DNA from: Candidatus Copromonas faecavium (nom. illeg.)
Lineage (GTDB): Bacteria > Bacillota > Clostridia > Lachnospirales > Lachnospiraceae
Direction: 5' to 3'
DNA: 64,000 nucleotides
Assembly: GCA_018712915.1 (NCBI GenBank)
Contig: DVGC01000007.1
Span: 1 to 64,000 of the forward strand
Part shown: one piece after another, positions 37,404 to 46,097 of the stretch
How the letters are laid out: every line of letters starts with the position of its first letter
Position numbering within the stretch: the first letter of the stretch is position 1
Notes under the pieces: model-generated
What the model was told of the DNA's origin: nothing
What the model saw: only the letters and a program-made list of their open reading frames with translations
The model's database searches: none
Program-made: the position numbers and the translations under genes

Positions 37404-38541
37404 AAAAGATTTGCCGGAAATTTTCGAGGAATTTGCCGATGCCAGGAAAAATTCGTTTCTTACCATCAAGGAGTTAAAGGAAAAGGGAGTGCCTGTGGTG
37501 GGCGTATTCTGTACGTATCTGCCCAGGGAGATTCCAAACGCCATGGGAGCAGCGGTAGTAGGACTCTGTTCCGTATCGGATGAAACCATTCCGGATGCGG
37601 AAAAGGATCTGCCGAGAAATCTCTGTCCCTTAATCAAGTCCAGCTATGGATTTGCAAAAACGGATAAATGTCCGTATTTCTATTTTTCCGATCTGGTGGT
37701 GGGAGAAACCACCTGTGACGGAAAGAAAAAGATGTATGAGATGCTGGCGGAGTTTAAGCCGGTTCATGTCATTGAACTGCCCAATTGTCAGAATGAAACG
37801 GGGATTCAGATGTACCGCCAGGAGCTGATTAAATTTAAAGAGCTTCTGGAGAAGAAATTTGAAACGACGATTACGGAAGAGGCCATCCGGAATCAGATTA
37901 AGATCCGCAATAAAATTCAGAAGGCGCTTCACAGACTTCAGTATGTGATGGCCAATGATCCGGCTCCGGAATACGGCCTGAATATTGTCAATACGGTTTA
38001 CGGTTCCGGGTTCCATATGAATGTGGAGGGACTGGCCGATGAGCTCAATGCAGTGACCGATCAGATAGAGAAAGAATATGCGGCCGGAAAGAACATCGGA
38101 AAACGTCCCAGAATCCTGTTAACCGGTTCGCCTTCCGGCGGAGCGGCCTTAAAGGTGGTCCGGGCCATCGAGAACAACGGCGGCGTGGTAGTCTGCTTTG
38201 AAAACTGCTCCGGAATGAAGCCTTTGAGCCCGGTGGATGAGGAGAATCCGGATGTATATGATGCGCTGGCGAGAAAGTATCTGAACATCGGATGCTCCTG
38301 CATGAGCCCCAATCCCAACCGGATGGCGCTTTTGGAGAAGCTGATCGACGACTTTCAAGTGGACGGCGTGGTGGATCTGGTCCTGCAGGCCTGTCATACC
38401 TATAATGTGGAAACAGCTATGGTAAGGAAGCTGGTAAAGGAGAAGAAAGGAATCCCCTATACGGTGGTGGAGACCGATTACTCTCAGGCAGATGTGGAGC
38501 AGCTGAATACGAGAATGGCAGCGTTTCTGGAACTTTTGTAA
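37393..38541 (+). CDS. Double-cubane-cluster reductase / 2-hydroxyacyl-CoA dehydratase family protein
   Basis: A 382-aa protein of the HgdB-like fold. With one matching activase and no second subunit, it fits the double-cubane-cluster protein (DCCP, YjiM-type) group rather than the two-subunit dehydratases. Cluster-binding cysteines are probable in VFCTYLPRE (near 38), LPRNLCPLIKSSYG (near 77), DKCPYFYFSDLVVGETTCDGKKK (near 96-116), CFENCSG (near 272), NIGCSCM (near 300) and LQACHTYN (near 335). Known DCCPs carry a [Fe8S9] double cubane and perform ATP-driven reductions such as acetylene to ethylene. The natural substrate is unknown. Confidence 0.85.
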   Translation: MELKKDLPEIFEEFADARKNSFLTIKELKEKGVPVVGVFCTYLPREIPNAMGAAVVGLCSVSDETIPDAEKDLPRNLCPLIKSSYGFAKTDKCPYFYFSDLVVGETTCDGKKKMYEMLAEFKPVHVIELPNCQNETGIQMYRQELIKFKELLEKKFETTITEEAIRNQIKIRNKIQKALHRLQYVMANDPAPEYGLNIVNTVYGSGFHMNVEGLADELNAVTDQIEKEYAAGKNIGKRPRILLTGSPSGGAALKVVRAIENNGGVVVCFENCSGMKPLSPVDEENPDVYDALARKYLNIGCSCMSPNPNRMALLEKLIDDFQVDGVVDLVLQACHTYNVETAMVRKLVKEKKGIPYTVVETDYSQADVEQLNTRMAAFLELL

Positions 38542-38569
38542 GGATAAGCCGGTTTTACCGGCGGCATGT

Positions 38570-38624
38570 CAGAATACCCCCGGGCAGGACAAGGAAAGCC
38601 AAGAGTCTGCCCGGGGGTATTCTG
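38570..38624. other. 18-bp perfect inverted repeat after the double-cubane gene
   Basis: Arms at 38570-38587 and 38607-38624 are perfectly complementary (core CCCCCGGGCAG). The flank CGTGTTTT is only weakly T-rich. It probably acts as a strong 3' hairpin or terminator separating this pair from spo0A. Confidence 0.65.
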
Positions 38625-38692
38625 CGTGTTTTCCAATACGGCCAGGGCATGCTCTCCTGCTTTTTGGAAAAGTGCGTTTTCCTGTCGCGGCC

Positions 38693-38699
38693 TGTCGAA
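38693..38699 (+). promoter_or_regulatory. 0A box upstream of spo0A
   Basis: A perfect TGTCGAA, the core Spo0A-binding box. A partial copy (TGTCGCG) lies 10 bp before it at 38683-38689. The box is about 55 bases upstream of the predicted start site, a suitable place for autoregulation. Confidence 0.6.
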
Positions 38700-38717
38700 A
38701 TTTGCGGCGAAATCCCA

Positions 38718-38747
38718 TTGCACCTCTTTCCCATCCGGCGATATAAT
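38718..38747 (+). promoter_or_regulatory. Sigma-A promoter of spo0A
   Basis: TTGCAC (38718-38723), 18-bp spacer, perfect TATAAT (38742-38747). No convincing sigma-H promoter was found. Confidence 0.65.
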
Positions 38748-38829
38748 TGATTTACTCGTTTCCGGGATTTGGTAAAAAATGGAAAACGGGAGCGAGCCAT
38801 CATTTTTTATGACGGTCAGGAGGGAAATT

Positions 38830-39636
38830 ATGGGAGAGCTATCGATTGCGATTGCAGATGATAACAGGCAGACTTTGAATTTGCTTGGGGAAATACTGGA
38901 AAAAGAGGAAGGAATCCATGTGGTGGGAAAGGCGGATAATGGCGAAGATGCTTACCACATGATTGTCCGTACCAACCCGGATATCGTGCTGATGGATGTG
39001 ATTATGCCGCGGCTCGACGGAATTTCCGTAATGGAAAAGGTGAAAAATAACACACAGATGAAAAACAGTCCGTCGTTTATCATGGTAACGGCCGCCAGCA
39101 GTCAGGATGTGACAGAGGATGCGTTCCGCCTCGGCGCCAATTACTATATTATGAAACCTTTCAGCCGGGAGGTGATTCTGGATAAGATCCGCAGAGTCAG
39201 TTTAAGCCGGACCAAGCAGCCTGCGGCATCCGGCGGAGAGCGGACGGTAAAGCCCTATCTGGACAAAGCGGCGTACATGGAGCAGAATCTGGAGACAGAT
39301 ATTACTCAGATGCTGCATGAAATCGGGATTCCGGCCCATATTAAAGGATATCAGTATCTGAGGGATGCGATTATCATGTCGGTTCAGGATACGGAAATGC
39401 TGTCGTCGGTGACGAAAATTCTTTATCCGACTATTGCGAAAAAGCACCAGACAACGCCCAGCCGGGTGGAACGGGCCATCCGTCATGCCATCGAGGTGGC
39501 TTGGAGCAGGGGAAAGATGGATACCTTAAACGAACTGTTTGGATATACGGTAAACGGAGGCAAGGGAAAACCGACCAATTCCGAATTTGTTGCTCTGATT
39601 GCCGATAAAATCCGCCTGGATTATAAGCGGATGTAA
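38830..39636 (+). CDS. spo0A: Sporulation master regulator Spo0A
   Basis: A 268-aa response regulator that switches on sporulation when phosphorylated. The start at 38830 follows AGGAGG; an ATG at 38779 adds 17 unrelated residues. The receiver domain (1-125) has the acidic pocket DDNRQT and the phospho-acceptor Asp in [14 protein letters not shown], with the switch Thr in VTAAS and the conserved Lys in MKPFSRE. The C-terminal Spo0A DNA-binding domain (about 150-268) contains [15 protein letters not shown] and the recognition region [20 protein letters not shown]. SpoIVB usually precedes spo0A in Bacillus and Clostridium but is not next to it here. Confidence 0.96.
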   Translation: MGELSIAIADDNRQTLNLLGEILEKEEGIHVVGKADNGEDAYHMIVRTNPDIVLMDVIMPRLDGISVMEKVKNNTQMKNSPSFIMVTAASSQDVTEDAFRLGANYYIMKPFSREVILDKIRRVSLSRTKQPAASGGERTVKPYLDKAAYMEQNLETDITQMLHEIGIPAHIKGYQYLRDAIIMSVQDTEMLSSVTKILYPTIAKKHQTTPSRVERAIRHAIEVAWSRGKMDTLNELFGYTVNGGKGKPTNSEFVALIADKIRLDYKRM

Positions 39637-39677
39637 GAAGAAATTTTCCCGACCCACTTTCTAATTTCAGTGGAATA

Positions 39678-39686
39678 TGCTATACT
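39678..39686 (+). promoter_or_regulatory. Extended -10 promoter of glgA
   Basis: TGC-TATACT at 39678-39686, an extended -10. The -35 region is poor. It lies 78 bp upstream of the glgA start. Confidence 0.45.
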
Positions 39687-39763
39687 GATTATAATGCATG
39701 CGGCTGTTTTTGCGCTCCCTGCGGCCGGTGGCATGTCGATTCGTGTTGGAAGGATGGGTTGAG

Positions 39764-41209
39764 ATGAAGAAAATATTATTCGTTGCTTCCGAGGCCGTTC
39801 CGTTTATCAAAACCGGAGGATTGGCCGATGTTGTGGGTTCCCTGCCGAAATGCTTTGATAAACAGTATTATGATGTGCGCGTCATGATCCCAAAGTATCT
39901 TTGCATCAAGGAGCAGCTCCGCAATGAAATGACGTACATTGATCATTTTTATATGGACTATTTGGGACAGAGCCGGTATGTGGGGATTCTTCAGTACGTT
40001 TATGAGGGAATTACCTTCTATTTTATCGATAACGAAAGCTATTTCTGGGGAGAGAAACCCTATGGGGACTGGTATTACGATTTGGAAAAATTCTGCTTCT
40101 TTTCTCAGGCGGCGTTATCGGCTCTTCCGGTGATTGGGTGGCAGCCGGATCTGGTCCATTGTCATGACTGGCAGACTGGCCTGATTCCCGTATATCTGAA
40201 GGGAAGATTCCACGACGGGGAATTTTTCCGGAACATGAAATCCGTTATGACTATCCACAACCTGAAATTTCAGGGCGTATGGGATGTGAAGACCATCCAG
40301 AGGTTTTCCGGACTTCCGGACTATTATTTTACGCCGGATAAGCTGGAGGCCTATAAGGACGGCAATCTGTTAAAGGGCGGCCTGGTGTATGCCGACGCCA
40401 TTACGACGGTCAGCAATACCTATGCCGAGGAAATCAAGACACCGTTTTACGGTGAAGGGCTGGACGGCCTGATGCGGGCCAGAGCCCATGATTTAAGAGG
40501 AATCGTCAACGGAATCGATTACGGCGAGTTTAATCCGGAGACGGATAAGCACATTGTTCAAAATTATAATGCGAAAAATTTCCGGAAAGAAAAGGTGAAA
40601 AACAAACGGGCGCTTCAGGAAGAACTGGGGCTTTCCCGTGACGATAAAAAGTTTATGATTGGAATTGTGTCCCGCCTGACAGACCAGAAGGGATTTGACC
40701 TGATTCAGTGCGTGATGGACGAAATCTGCACCGATGATGTTCAGCTGGTGGTTCTTGGAACGGGGGACGAAAAATATGAAAACATGTTCCGTCATTACGA
40801 CTGGAAGTACCATGACCGGGTATCGGCTCAGATCTATTATTCCGATCCCCTGTCCCATAAAATCTATGCATCCTGTGACGCGTTCCTGATGCCGTCCCTG
40901 TTTGAACCCTGCGGGTTAAGCCAGCTGATGGCGCTGCGGTACGGTACGGTGCCCATTGTCCGGGAAACCGGAGGGCTGAAGGATACGGTCTGGCCCTATA
41001 ATGAATACGAGGGAACGGGTACCGGATTTTCCTTTGCCAATTATAATGCCCATGAGATGTTAAACATCATCCGTTACGCGAAGCATATTTATTATGACAG
41101 GCGGAGAGAATGGAATAAGATCATCGACAGAGGAATGGCCGTAGATTTCTCCTGGAACACCTCTGCAGGGAAGTACCAGGAGCTTTATGACTGGCTGATT
41201 GGATACTAG
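39764..41209 (+). CDS. glgA: Glycogen (starch) synthase, ADP-glucose type
   Basis: A 481-aa GT5-family glucosyltransferase that extends alpha-1,4-glucan from ADP-glucose. The start at 39764 gives MKKILFVASEAVPFIKTGG, the family N-terminus with the KxGG ADP-glucose loop. Other marks are DLVHCHDWQTGLIPVYLK near 132, TIHNLKFQGVW, the GIVNGIDYGEFNP segment near 246, ISRLTDQKGFDL-like VSRLTDQKGFDL near 305, and the C-terminal EPCGLSQLMALRYGTVPIVRETGGL with its Glu/Cys. Clostridia store granulose before sporulation, so its location beside spo0A is notable but may be chance. No other glg gene is adjacent. Confidence 0.95.
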   Translation: MKKILFVASEAVPFIKTGGLADVVGSLPKCFDKQYYDVRVMIPKYLCIKEQLRNEMTYIDHFYMDYLGQSRYVGILQYVYEGITFYFIDNESYFWGEKPYGDWYYDLEKFCFFSQAALSALPVIGWQPDLVHCHDWQTGLIPVYLKGRFHDGEFFRNMKSVMTIHNLKFQGVWDVKTIQRFSGLPDYYFTPDKLEAYKDGNLLKGGLVYADAITTVSNTYAEEIKTPFYGEGLDGLMRARAHDLRGIVNGIDYGEFNPETDKHIVQNYNAKNFRKEKVKNKRALQEELGLSRDDKKFMIGIVSRLTDQKGFDLIQCVMDEICTDDVQLVVLGTGDEKYENMFRHYDWKYHDRVSAQIYYSDPLSHKIYASCDAFLMPSLFEPCGLSQLMALRYGTVPIVRETGGLKDTVWPYNEYEGTGTGFSFANYNAHEMLNIIRYAKHIYYDRRREWNKIIDRGMAVDFSWNTSAGKYQELYDWLIGY

Positions 41210-41222
41210 ACAGGAGAGATGG

Positions 41223-41681
41223 ATGAAAATTTGGAACGAAATACTGGAGAACCAGGTTTTGGTGAGCTCGGTAATTGGCTGGACGGTGGCTCAGTTTTTG
41301 AAGACGCTGATTGATCTGATTCTGAACCGGTCCTTTAATCCGGAACGGATTTTTGGTTCCGGAGGAATGCCAAGCTCCCATTCGGCCACGGTCTGCGCAT
41401 TGACCACAGCCTCGGGAATGCGGTACGGCGTGGGAAGCTTTGAGTTTGCCATCAGCTTCGTCCTGGCCATGGTGGTTATGTATGACGCCATGGGGGTGCG
41501 GAGAGAAACCGGGAAACAGGCACAGCTTTTGAATACCGTCTTTTTTGAGAACATTTTGAACATTGACGGAGTGGTGCTTCAGGAAAAGTTAAAGGAGTAT
41601 GTGGGCCATACTCCGCTGCAGGTGGCGGCCGGAGCGGTCCTGGGGATTGGCCTGGCTTTGGTGCTCAACGCATTTTACTAG
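41223..41681 (+). CDS. DUF212-family membrane protein (divergent PAP2 family)
   Basis: A 152-aa protein with about four hydrophobic segments. It belongs to the DUF212/YuiD group, which keeps a reduced acid-phosphatase/vanadium-haloperoxidase signature: GGMPSSHSATVCALTTA near 48, with the Ser-Ser-His, then YDAMGVRRETGKQA near 93. It may act on a lipid phosphate or may be non-catalytic; the function is not established. The start at 41223 follows CAGGAGAG. It lies 13 bp after glgA, likely the same transcript. Confidence 0.85.
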   Translation: MKIWNEILENQVLVSSVIGWTVAQFLKTLIDLILNRSFNPERIFGSGGMPSSHSATVCALTTASGMRYGVGSFEFAISFVLAMVVMYDAMGVRRETGKQAQLLNTVFFENILNIDGVVLQEKLKEYVGHTPLQVAAGAVLGIGLALVLNAFY

Positions 41682-41713
41682 GAAAACCGGGGTCTTTTTT
41701 CAAAAGTTTCCTT

Positions 41714-41745
41714 AAGGGATGTTGCAATATTCTGCGACATCCCTT
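41714..41745. promoter_or_regulatory. 13-bp inverted repeat embedded in the ppdK promoter
   Basis: Left arm 41714-41726 (AAGGGATGTTGCA) and right arm 41733-41745 (TGCGACATCCCTT) match at 12 of 13 positions with a 6-base centre. The repeat covers the -35 hexamer and the whole spacer, and touches the -10. Being upstream of the start site, it acts as DNA, not RNA: a likely operator. The regulator is unknown. Confidence 0.6.
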
Positions 41746-41750
41746 ATAAT
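41722..41750 (+). promoter_or_regulatory. Sigma-A promoter of ppdK
   Basis: TTGCAA (41722-41727), 17-bp spacer, perfect TATAAT (41745-41750). The transcript has a leader of about 160 nt (41757-41916) with no recognised riboswitch. Confidence 0.75.
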
Positions 41751-41916
41751 ATGTTCAGACCGTTCTCCGGCCGTTTTCTTATTGTGCCCTGTTTTCGGGA
41801 CGGCTTTTTGACAGCAGCGGGCCGCAAAGAAAAAAGGAGCGGCGAAATGGCCTGGCGGAATGGAGAAACAAGAGACGTAGATGTAATCTACAAGAGTTTA
41901 GGAGGAAGAAAAACTT

Positions 41917-44556
41917 ATGGCAAAATGGGTTTATAAGTTTGAGGAAGGCAGCGCTGCGATGAGAAACCTTCTCGGCGGCAAGGGCTGCAACCTGGCTGAG
42001 ATGACCAACCTTGGCATGCCGATTCCGCAGGGCTTTACCGTAACAACGGAAGCCTGCACTGAGTATTACAACAGCGGAAAGCAGATTACCCAGGAAATTC
42101 AGGACCAGATTTTTGAGGCTCTTAAGTGGCTTGAGGGTGTAAATGGAAAGAAATTCGGTGATACCGAAGATCCGCTTCTGGTATCCGTTCGTTCCGGTGC
42201 CCGCGCGTCCATGCCCGGTATGATGGACACCATCTTAAACCTTGGCCTTAACGATGTTGCAGTAGAAGGCTTCGCAAGAAAGACCGGCAACCCCAGATTC
42301 GCATATGACTCCTACAGAAGATTTATTCAGATGTACTCCGACGTAGTTATGGAGGTTCCGAAGTCCTACTTTGAGAAGATCATCGACGAGATGAAAGAAG
42401 CAAAGGGCGTTCACTACGACACCGAGCTTACTGCTGATGATTTGAAGGAACTGGCTGAGAAGTTCAAAGCCGTTTACAAAGAGGCTATGAACGGAGAGGA
42501 ATTCCCGCAGGATCCGAAGGAGCAGTTAATGGGCGCTGTAAAGGCCGTATTCCGTTCCTGGGACAACCCCCGTGCAATCGTATACCGTCGTATGAACGAC
42601 ATCCCGGGCGACTGGGGAACTGCCGTAAACGTACAGACCATGGTATTCGGCAACAAGGGAAATACGTCCGGTACAGGCGTTGCCTTTACCCGTAACCCGG
42701 CTACCGGTGCAAAGGGTATCTTTGGTGAGTACCTGATCAATGCACAGGGTGAGGACGTTGTTGCCGGTGTTCGTACTCCTCAGCCCATCTCCCAGCTGGA
42801 GAAGGATCTTCCGGAGTGCTACGCACAGTTCATGGATCTGGCTATGAAGCTGGAGAACCACTTCCACGACATGCAGGATATGGAGTTCACCATCGAGGAA
42901 GGCAAGCTGTATTTCCTGCAGACACGTAATGGTAAGAGAACAGCTCCGGCTGCAATTCAGATTGCCTGCGATTTGGTTGATGAGGGACAGATTACTCCTG
43001 AAGAGGCTGTTTGCAGAATCGAGGCTAAGTCCCTGGATCAGCTGCTTCATCCGACCTTCGTTCCGGAAGCATTAAAGGCTGGCGAAGTAATTGGTGAGGC
43101 TCTTCCGGCTTCCCCGGGCGCTGCAGCAGGTAAGGTATACTTCACTGCTGAGGATGCAAAAGCTGCAGGTATCGGCGGAAGAGGAGAAAGAGTGATCCTG
43201 GTTCGTCTTGAGACTTCTCCGGAGGACATCGAGGGTATGCATGCAGCTCAGGGTATCCTGACTGTTCGCGGCGGAATGACCTCTCACGCAGCCGTTGTAG
43301 CTCGTGGTATGGGAACCTGCTGTGTATCCGGATGCGGAGACATCAAGATCAGCGAAGAAGAGAAATACTTCGAGCTTGGCGGATACACCTTCCATGAGGG
43401 AGATTATATTTCCCTGGACGGCAGCACCGGTAAGATTTACAAAGGCGACATCCAGACTCAGGATGCAGTTGTAGGCGGAAACTTCAAGAGAATCATGGAT
43501 TGGGCTGACCAGTTCAGAACTCTCGGCGTTCGTACCAACGCAGATACGCCGGCAGATACCCTGAATGCTGTTCACCTTGGCGCTGAGGGTATTGGTCTTT
43601 GCCGTACAGAGCATATGTTCTTCGAGGCAGAGAGAATCCACAACTTAAGAAGAATGATCCTTTCCGATACGGTTGAGGCAAGAGAGGAAGCTCTTAATAA
43701 GCTGATTCCTTACCAGAAGGGCGACTTCAAGGCTATGTACAAGGCTCTGGAGGGCAGACCCATGACCATCCGTTACCTGGATCCGCCGCTTCATGAGTTC
43801 ACTCCCAAGACGGAAGAGGAAATGGCCGAGCTTGCAAAAGACATGGGCCTGACCGTTGAAACCGTTAAGGCAAAATGCGACGAGCTTCATGAGTTCAACC
43901 CGATGATGGGTCATCGTGGATGCCGTCTGGCTGTTACCTATCCGGAGATCGCCAAGATGCAGACCCGTGCCGTTATGGAGGCTGCCATCGAAGTGAAGGA
44001 AGAGTGCGGCTATGACATCGTTCCGGAGATCATGATTCCGCTGGTTGGCGAGAAGAAAGAGCTGAAGTTCGTTAAGGACATCGTTGTTGAGACTGCTGAG
44101 CAGGTGAAGAAAGAAAAAGGTTCTGACATGCAGTACCATATCGGTACCATGATCGAGATTCCGCGTGCGGCTCTGACTGCAGGCGCTATCGCCGAGGAGG
44201 CTGAGTTCTTCTCCTTTGGTACCAATGACCTGACTCAGATGACCTTCGGCTTCTCCCGTGACGATGCCGGCAAGTTCCTTGATTCCTACTACAAGGCAAA
44301 GATCTACGAGTCTGATCCGTTCGCAAGACTTGACCAGACTGGCGTAGGACGCCTTGTTGAGATGGCTGTAAAGGAAGGCCGTCAGACCCGTCCGGATCTG
44401 AAGTGCGGTATCTGTGGTGAGCATGGCGGAGATCCGTCTTCCGTAGAGTTCTGCCACAAGGTGGGCTTAAACTATGTTTCCTGCTCACCGTTCCGTGTAC
44501 CGATCGCAAGACTGGCTGCCGCTCAGGCTGCTCTTCATGAGAAAGGCTACAAATAA
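41917..44556 (+). CDS. ppdK: Pyruvate, phosphate dikinase
   Basis: An 879-aa three-domain enzyme interconverting pyruvate, ATP and Pi with PEP, AMP and PPi; in clostridia it works in glycolysis or gluconeogenesis using PPi. The N-terminal ATP-grasp domain has GGKGCNLAEM and VRSGARASMPGMMDT. The central swivelling domain has the phospho-His in TVRGGMTSHAAVVARGMG near 456. The C-terminal TIM barrel has GIGLCRTEHMFF, NPMMGHRGCRL and the catalytic Cys in LKCGICGEHGGDP near 830. Codon use is visibly biased toward a restricted set compared with neighbours, a mark of high expression. AGGAGG precedes the start. A terminator follows at 44615. Confidence 0.97.
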   Translation: MAKWVYKFEEGSAAMRNLLGGKGCNLAEMTNLGMPIPQGFTVTTEACTEYYNSGKQITQEIQDQIFEALKWLEGVNGKKFGDTEDPLLVSVRSGARASMPGMMDTILNLGLNDVAVEGFARKTGNPRFAYDSYRRFIQMYSDVVMEVPKSYFEKIIDEMKEAKGVHYDTELTADDLKELAEKFKAVYKEAMNGEEFPQDPKEQLMGAVKAVFRSWDNPRAIVYRRMNDIPGDWGTAVNVQTMVFGNKGNTSGTGVAFTRNPATGAKGIFGEYLINAQGEDVVAGVRTPQPISQLEKDLPECYAQFMDLAMKLENHFHDMQDMEFTIEEGKLYFLQTRNGKRTAPAAIQIACDLVDEGQITPEEAVCRIEAKSLDQLLHPTFVPEALKAGEVIGEALPASPGAAAGKVYFTAEDAKAAGIGGRGERVILVRLETSPEDIEGMHAAQGILTVRGGMTSHAAVVARGMGTCCVSGCGDIKISEEEKYFELGGYTFHEGDYISLDGSTGKIYKGDIQTQDAVVGGNFKRIMDWADQFRTLGVRTNADTPADTLNAVHLGAEGIGLCRTEHMFFEAERIHNLRRMILSDTVEAREEALNKLIPYQKGDFKAMYKALEGRPMTIRYLDPPLHEFTPKTEEEMAELAKDMGLTVETVKAKCDELHEFNPMMGHRGCRLAVTYPEIAKMQTRAVMEAAIEVKEECGYDIVPEIMIPLVGEKKELKFVKDIVVETAEQVKKEKGSDMQYHIGTMIEIPRAALTAGAIAEEAEFFSFGTNDLTQMTFGFSRDDAGKFLDSYYKAKIYESDPFARLDQTGVGRLVEMAVKEGRQTRPDLKCGICGEHGGDPSSVEFCHKVGLNYVSCSPFRVPIARLAAAQAALHEKGYK

Positions 44557-44614
44557 GATTTTGTTCTGTCAGTTTCCCTTAGGAAACGTAAAAATTTCAT
44601 AAATCGACACGAGG

Positions 44615-44658
44615 AGCTGCCGCAGACGATTGAAAAATTGCCTAGCGGCAGCTTTTTT
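44615..44658 (+). terminator. Intrinsic terminator after ppdK
   Basis: AGCTGCCGC (44615-44623) pairs with GCGGCAGCT (44645-44653), followed by a T-run to 44658. Confidence 0.85.
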
Positions 44659-44768
44659 GCGGAAAACTTTTGCGAAAGACATAAAAGATTTGAAAATTTC
44701 CTTTTTCAGATTTGTGAAATATGATAAAATAAAGACAGGAACATATTGTTTTACGGGGGAACGACAAT

Positions 44769-46097
44769 ATGATCATCAAAGATTTGCTTACAGGATTTCT
44801 GGATGCCTATCTGGTAAGACAGGACTTGGAAGGTGCGGCATCGTTTCTTTCGGTTCAGTTTGTAGGACTCGGAATGGATGCTTATGAGGCTGCACTGAAC
44901 AGAGAGCAGTTTTGTTCGCGGATGAATGAAGAATTTCTGAATGATTCCGGCGGATTTTGCTATGAAATCTGCGATTACCATGAGACGTGCTACAGAACTG
45001 ATCTGTGCGGTGCGTACTGCAGGATTAGCGTTTCTTCGGTGGATGGAAAGAAAGGAAAGGCATATCAGGGCAGGGTGACAGTCACCGCCTCCAATGAAAA
45101 CGGAGAGTGGAAGCTGCTTCAGATGCATATGTCGGAGCTTTTTGACTGCTGCGGGGAGAGAGCGGTTTTTCCGATTCGGTATGGCTGTCATGCGGAGCAA
45201 AAGATTGACGCGGAAGGCAGAAAAAAACTGACGGAGATGCTGTTTTCCATGCTTCCAGGAGGAATTCTGGGCGTCTATCTGGAGGATGGATTCCCGCTGT
45301 ATTTCATCAATGATACCATGCTGAACTATCTGGGATATGAATACGAAGAACTGGAAGAAGCAACCGGCAAGAAAATGAAATGGATGGTTGCGCCGGAGGA
45401 TTGGGAACGGGTGCAGAAAACGATTTGCGACGGCATCCGCAGAAACGGGGAATACGATATTCAGTACCGCATAGTCTGCAAAGACGGTACCAGACGGTGG
45501 TTTAACGATAAGGGGCATGTGATCACGACGGAGGACGGACGCAGGGCCGTCATCAGTGTCATGCTTGATGTGAATGAGAATGTGAAGCTGCAGGAACGGC
45601 TGCAGAGAGAGGTGATGGAGGATTCTCTGACCGGGATTCTGAACCGAAAAGGGGCCATTGCCCATATCGAGAATCATATGAGAAAGAAACAGCCAGGAAG
45701 TATGTTCCTTCTGGATATTGATAACTTCAAGCAGCTGAATGATACCTACGGACACCAGGTGGGCGATCAGGTCCTGATTGGCCTGGCAAAAATTATGAGG
45801 AATAATTGCCGGGAAAAGGATGTGGCGGCCAGAATCGGCGGAGACGAATTTATTATGTTTTTGCCGGGGTGTACCAGCGAGGAGGTTTTAAAGATGCGGG
45901 CAGACCGCATCTGTTCTGATTTTAAGCGGGCCGGAGCTCTGTACAGCCGGGTCGATCTTTCCGTCAGCATTGGCATTGCGGTCAGTGATGGAAGCAGCGG
46001 TTTTGACTTGCTGTTTAAAATAGCGGACGACCAGCTGTACCAGGCAAAGAAAAGCGGAAAGGGCAAATTCCAGTATCGTGATATTGCCGGAATTTAA
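44769..46097 (+). CDS. Diguanylate cyclase with SnoaL-like, PAS and GGDEF domains
   Basis: A 442-aa soluble signalling protein that should make c-di-GMP from two GTP. Residues 1-130 form an NTF2/SnoaL-like domain (GRVTVTASNENGEWKLLQMHMSEL region at its end). Residues 155-280 are PAS (GGILGVYLEDGFPLYFIND, GEYDIQYRIVCKDGTRRWF). Residues 290-442 are GGDEF: DSLTGILNRKGA, FLLDIDNFKQLND, and an intact RIGGDEF. An RxxD inhibitory site (REKD) stands five residues before GGDEF, so product inhibition is expected. GGGGGAA precedes the start. Its 3' end overlaps the convergent membrane protein gene by 4 bp. Confidence 0.92.
   Translation: MIIKDLLTGFLDAYLVRQDLEGAASFLSVQFVGLGMDAYEAALNREQFCSRMNEEFLNDSGGFCYEICDYHETCYRTDLCGAYCRISVSSVDGKKGKAYQGRVTVTASNENGEWKLLQMHMSELFDCCGERAVFPIRYGCHAEQKIDAEGRKKLTEMLFSMLPGGILGVYLEDGFPLYFINDTMLNYLGYEYEELEEATGKKMKWMVAPEDWERVQKTICDGIRRNGEYDIQYRIVCKDGTRRWFNDKGHVITTEDGRRAVISVMLDVNENVKLQERLQREVMEDSLTGILNRKGAIAHIENHMRKKQPGSMFLLDIDNFKQLNDTYGHQVGDQVLIGLAKIMRNNCREKDVAARIGGDEFIMFLPGCTSEEVLKMRADRICSDFKRAGALYSRVDLSVSIGIAVSDGSSGFDLLFKIADDQLYQAKKSGKGKFQYRDIAGI

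Noticed and set aside
43645-44457. 270-aa minus-strand frame opposite ppdK
   Set aside because: It lies inside the unambiguous ppdK gene, whose strong codon bias produces long antisense frames.
44751-45755. 334-aa minus-strand frame opposite the SnoaL-PAS-GGDEF gene
   Set aside because: The plus strand has intact PAS and GGDEF motifs. The antisense frame has none.
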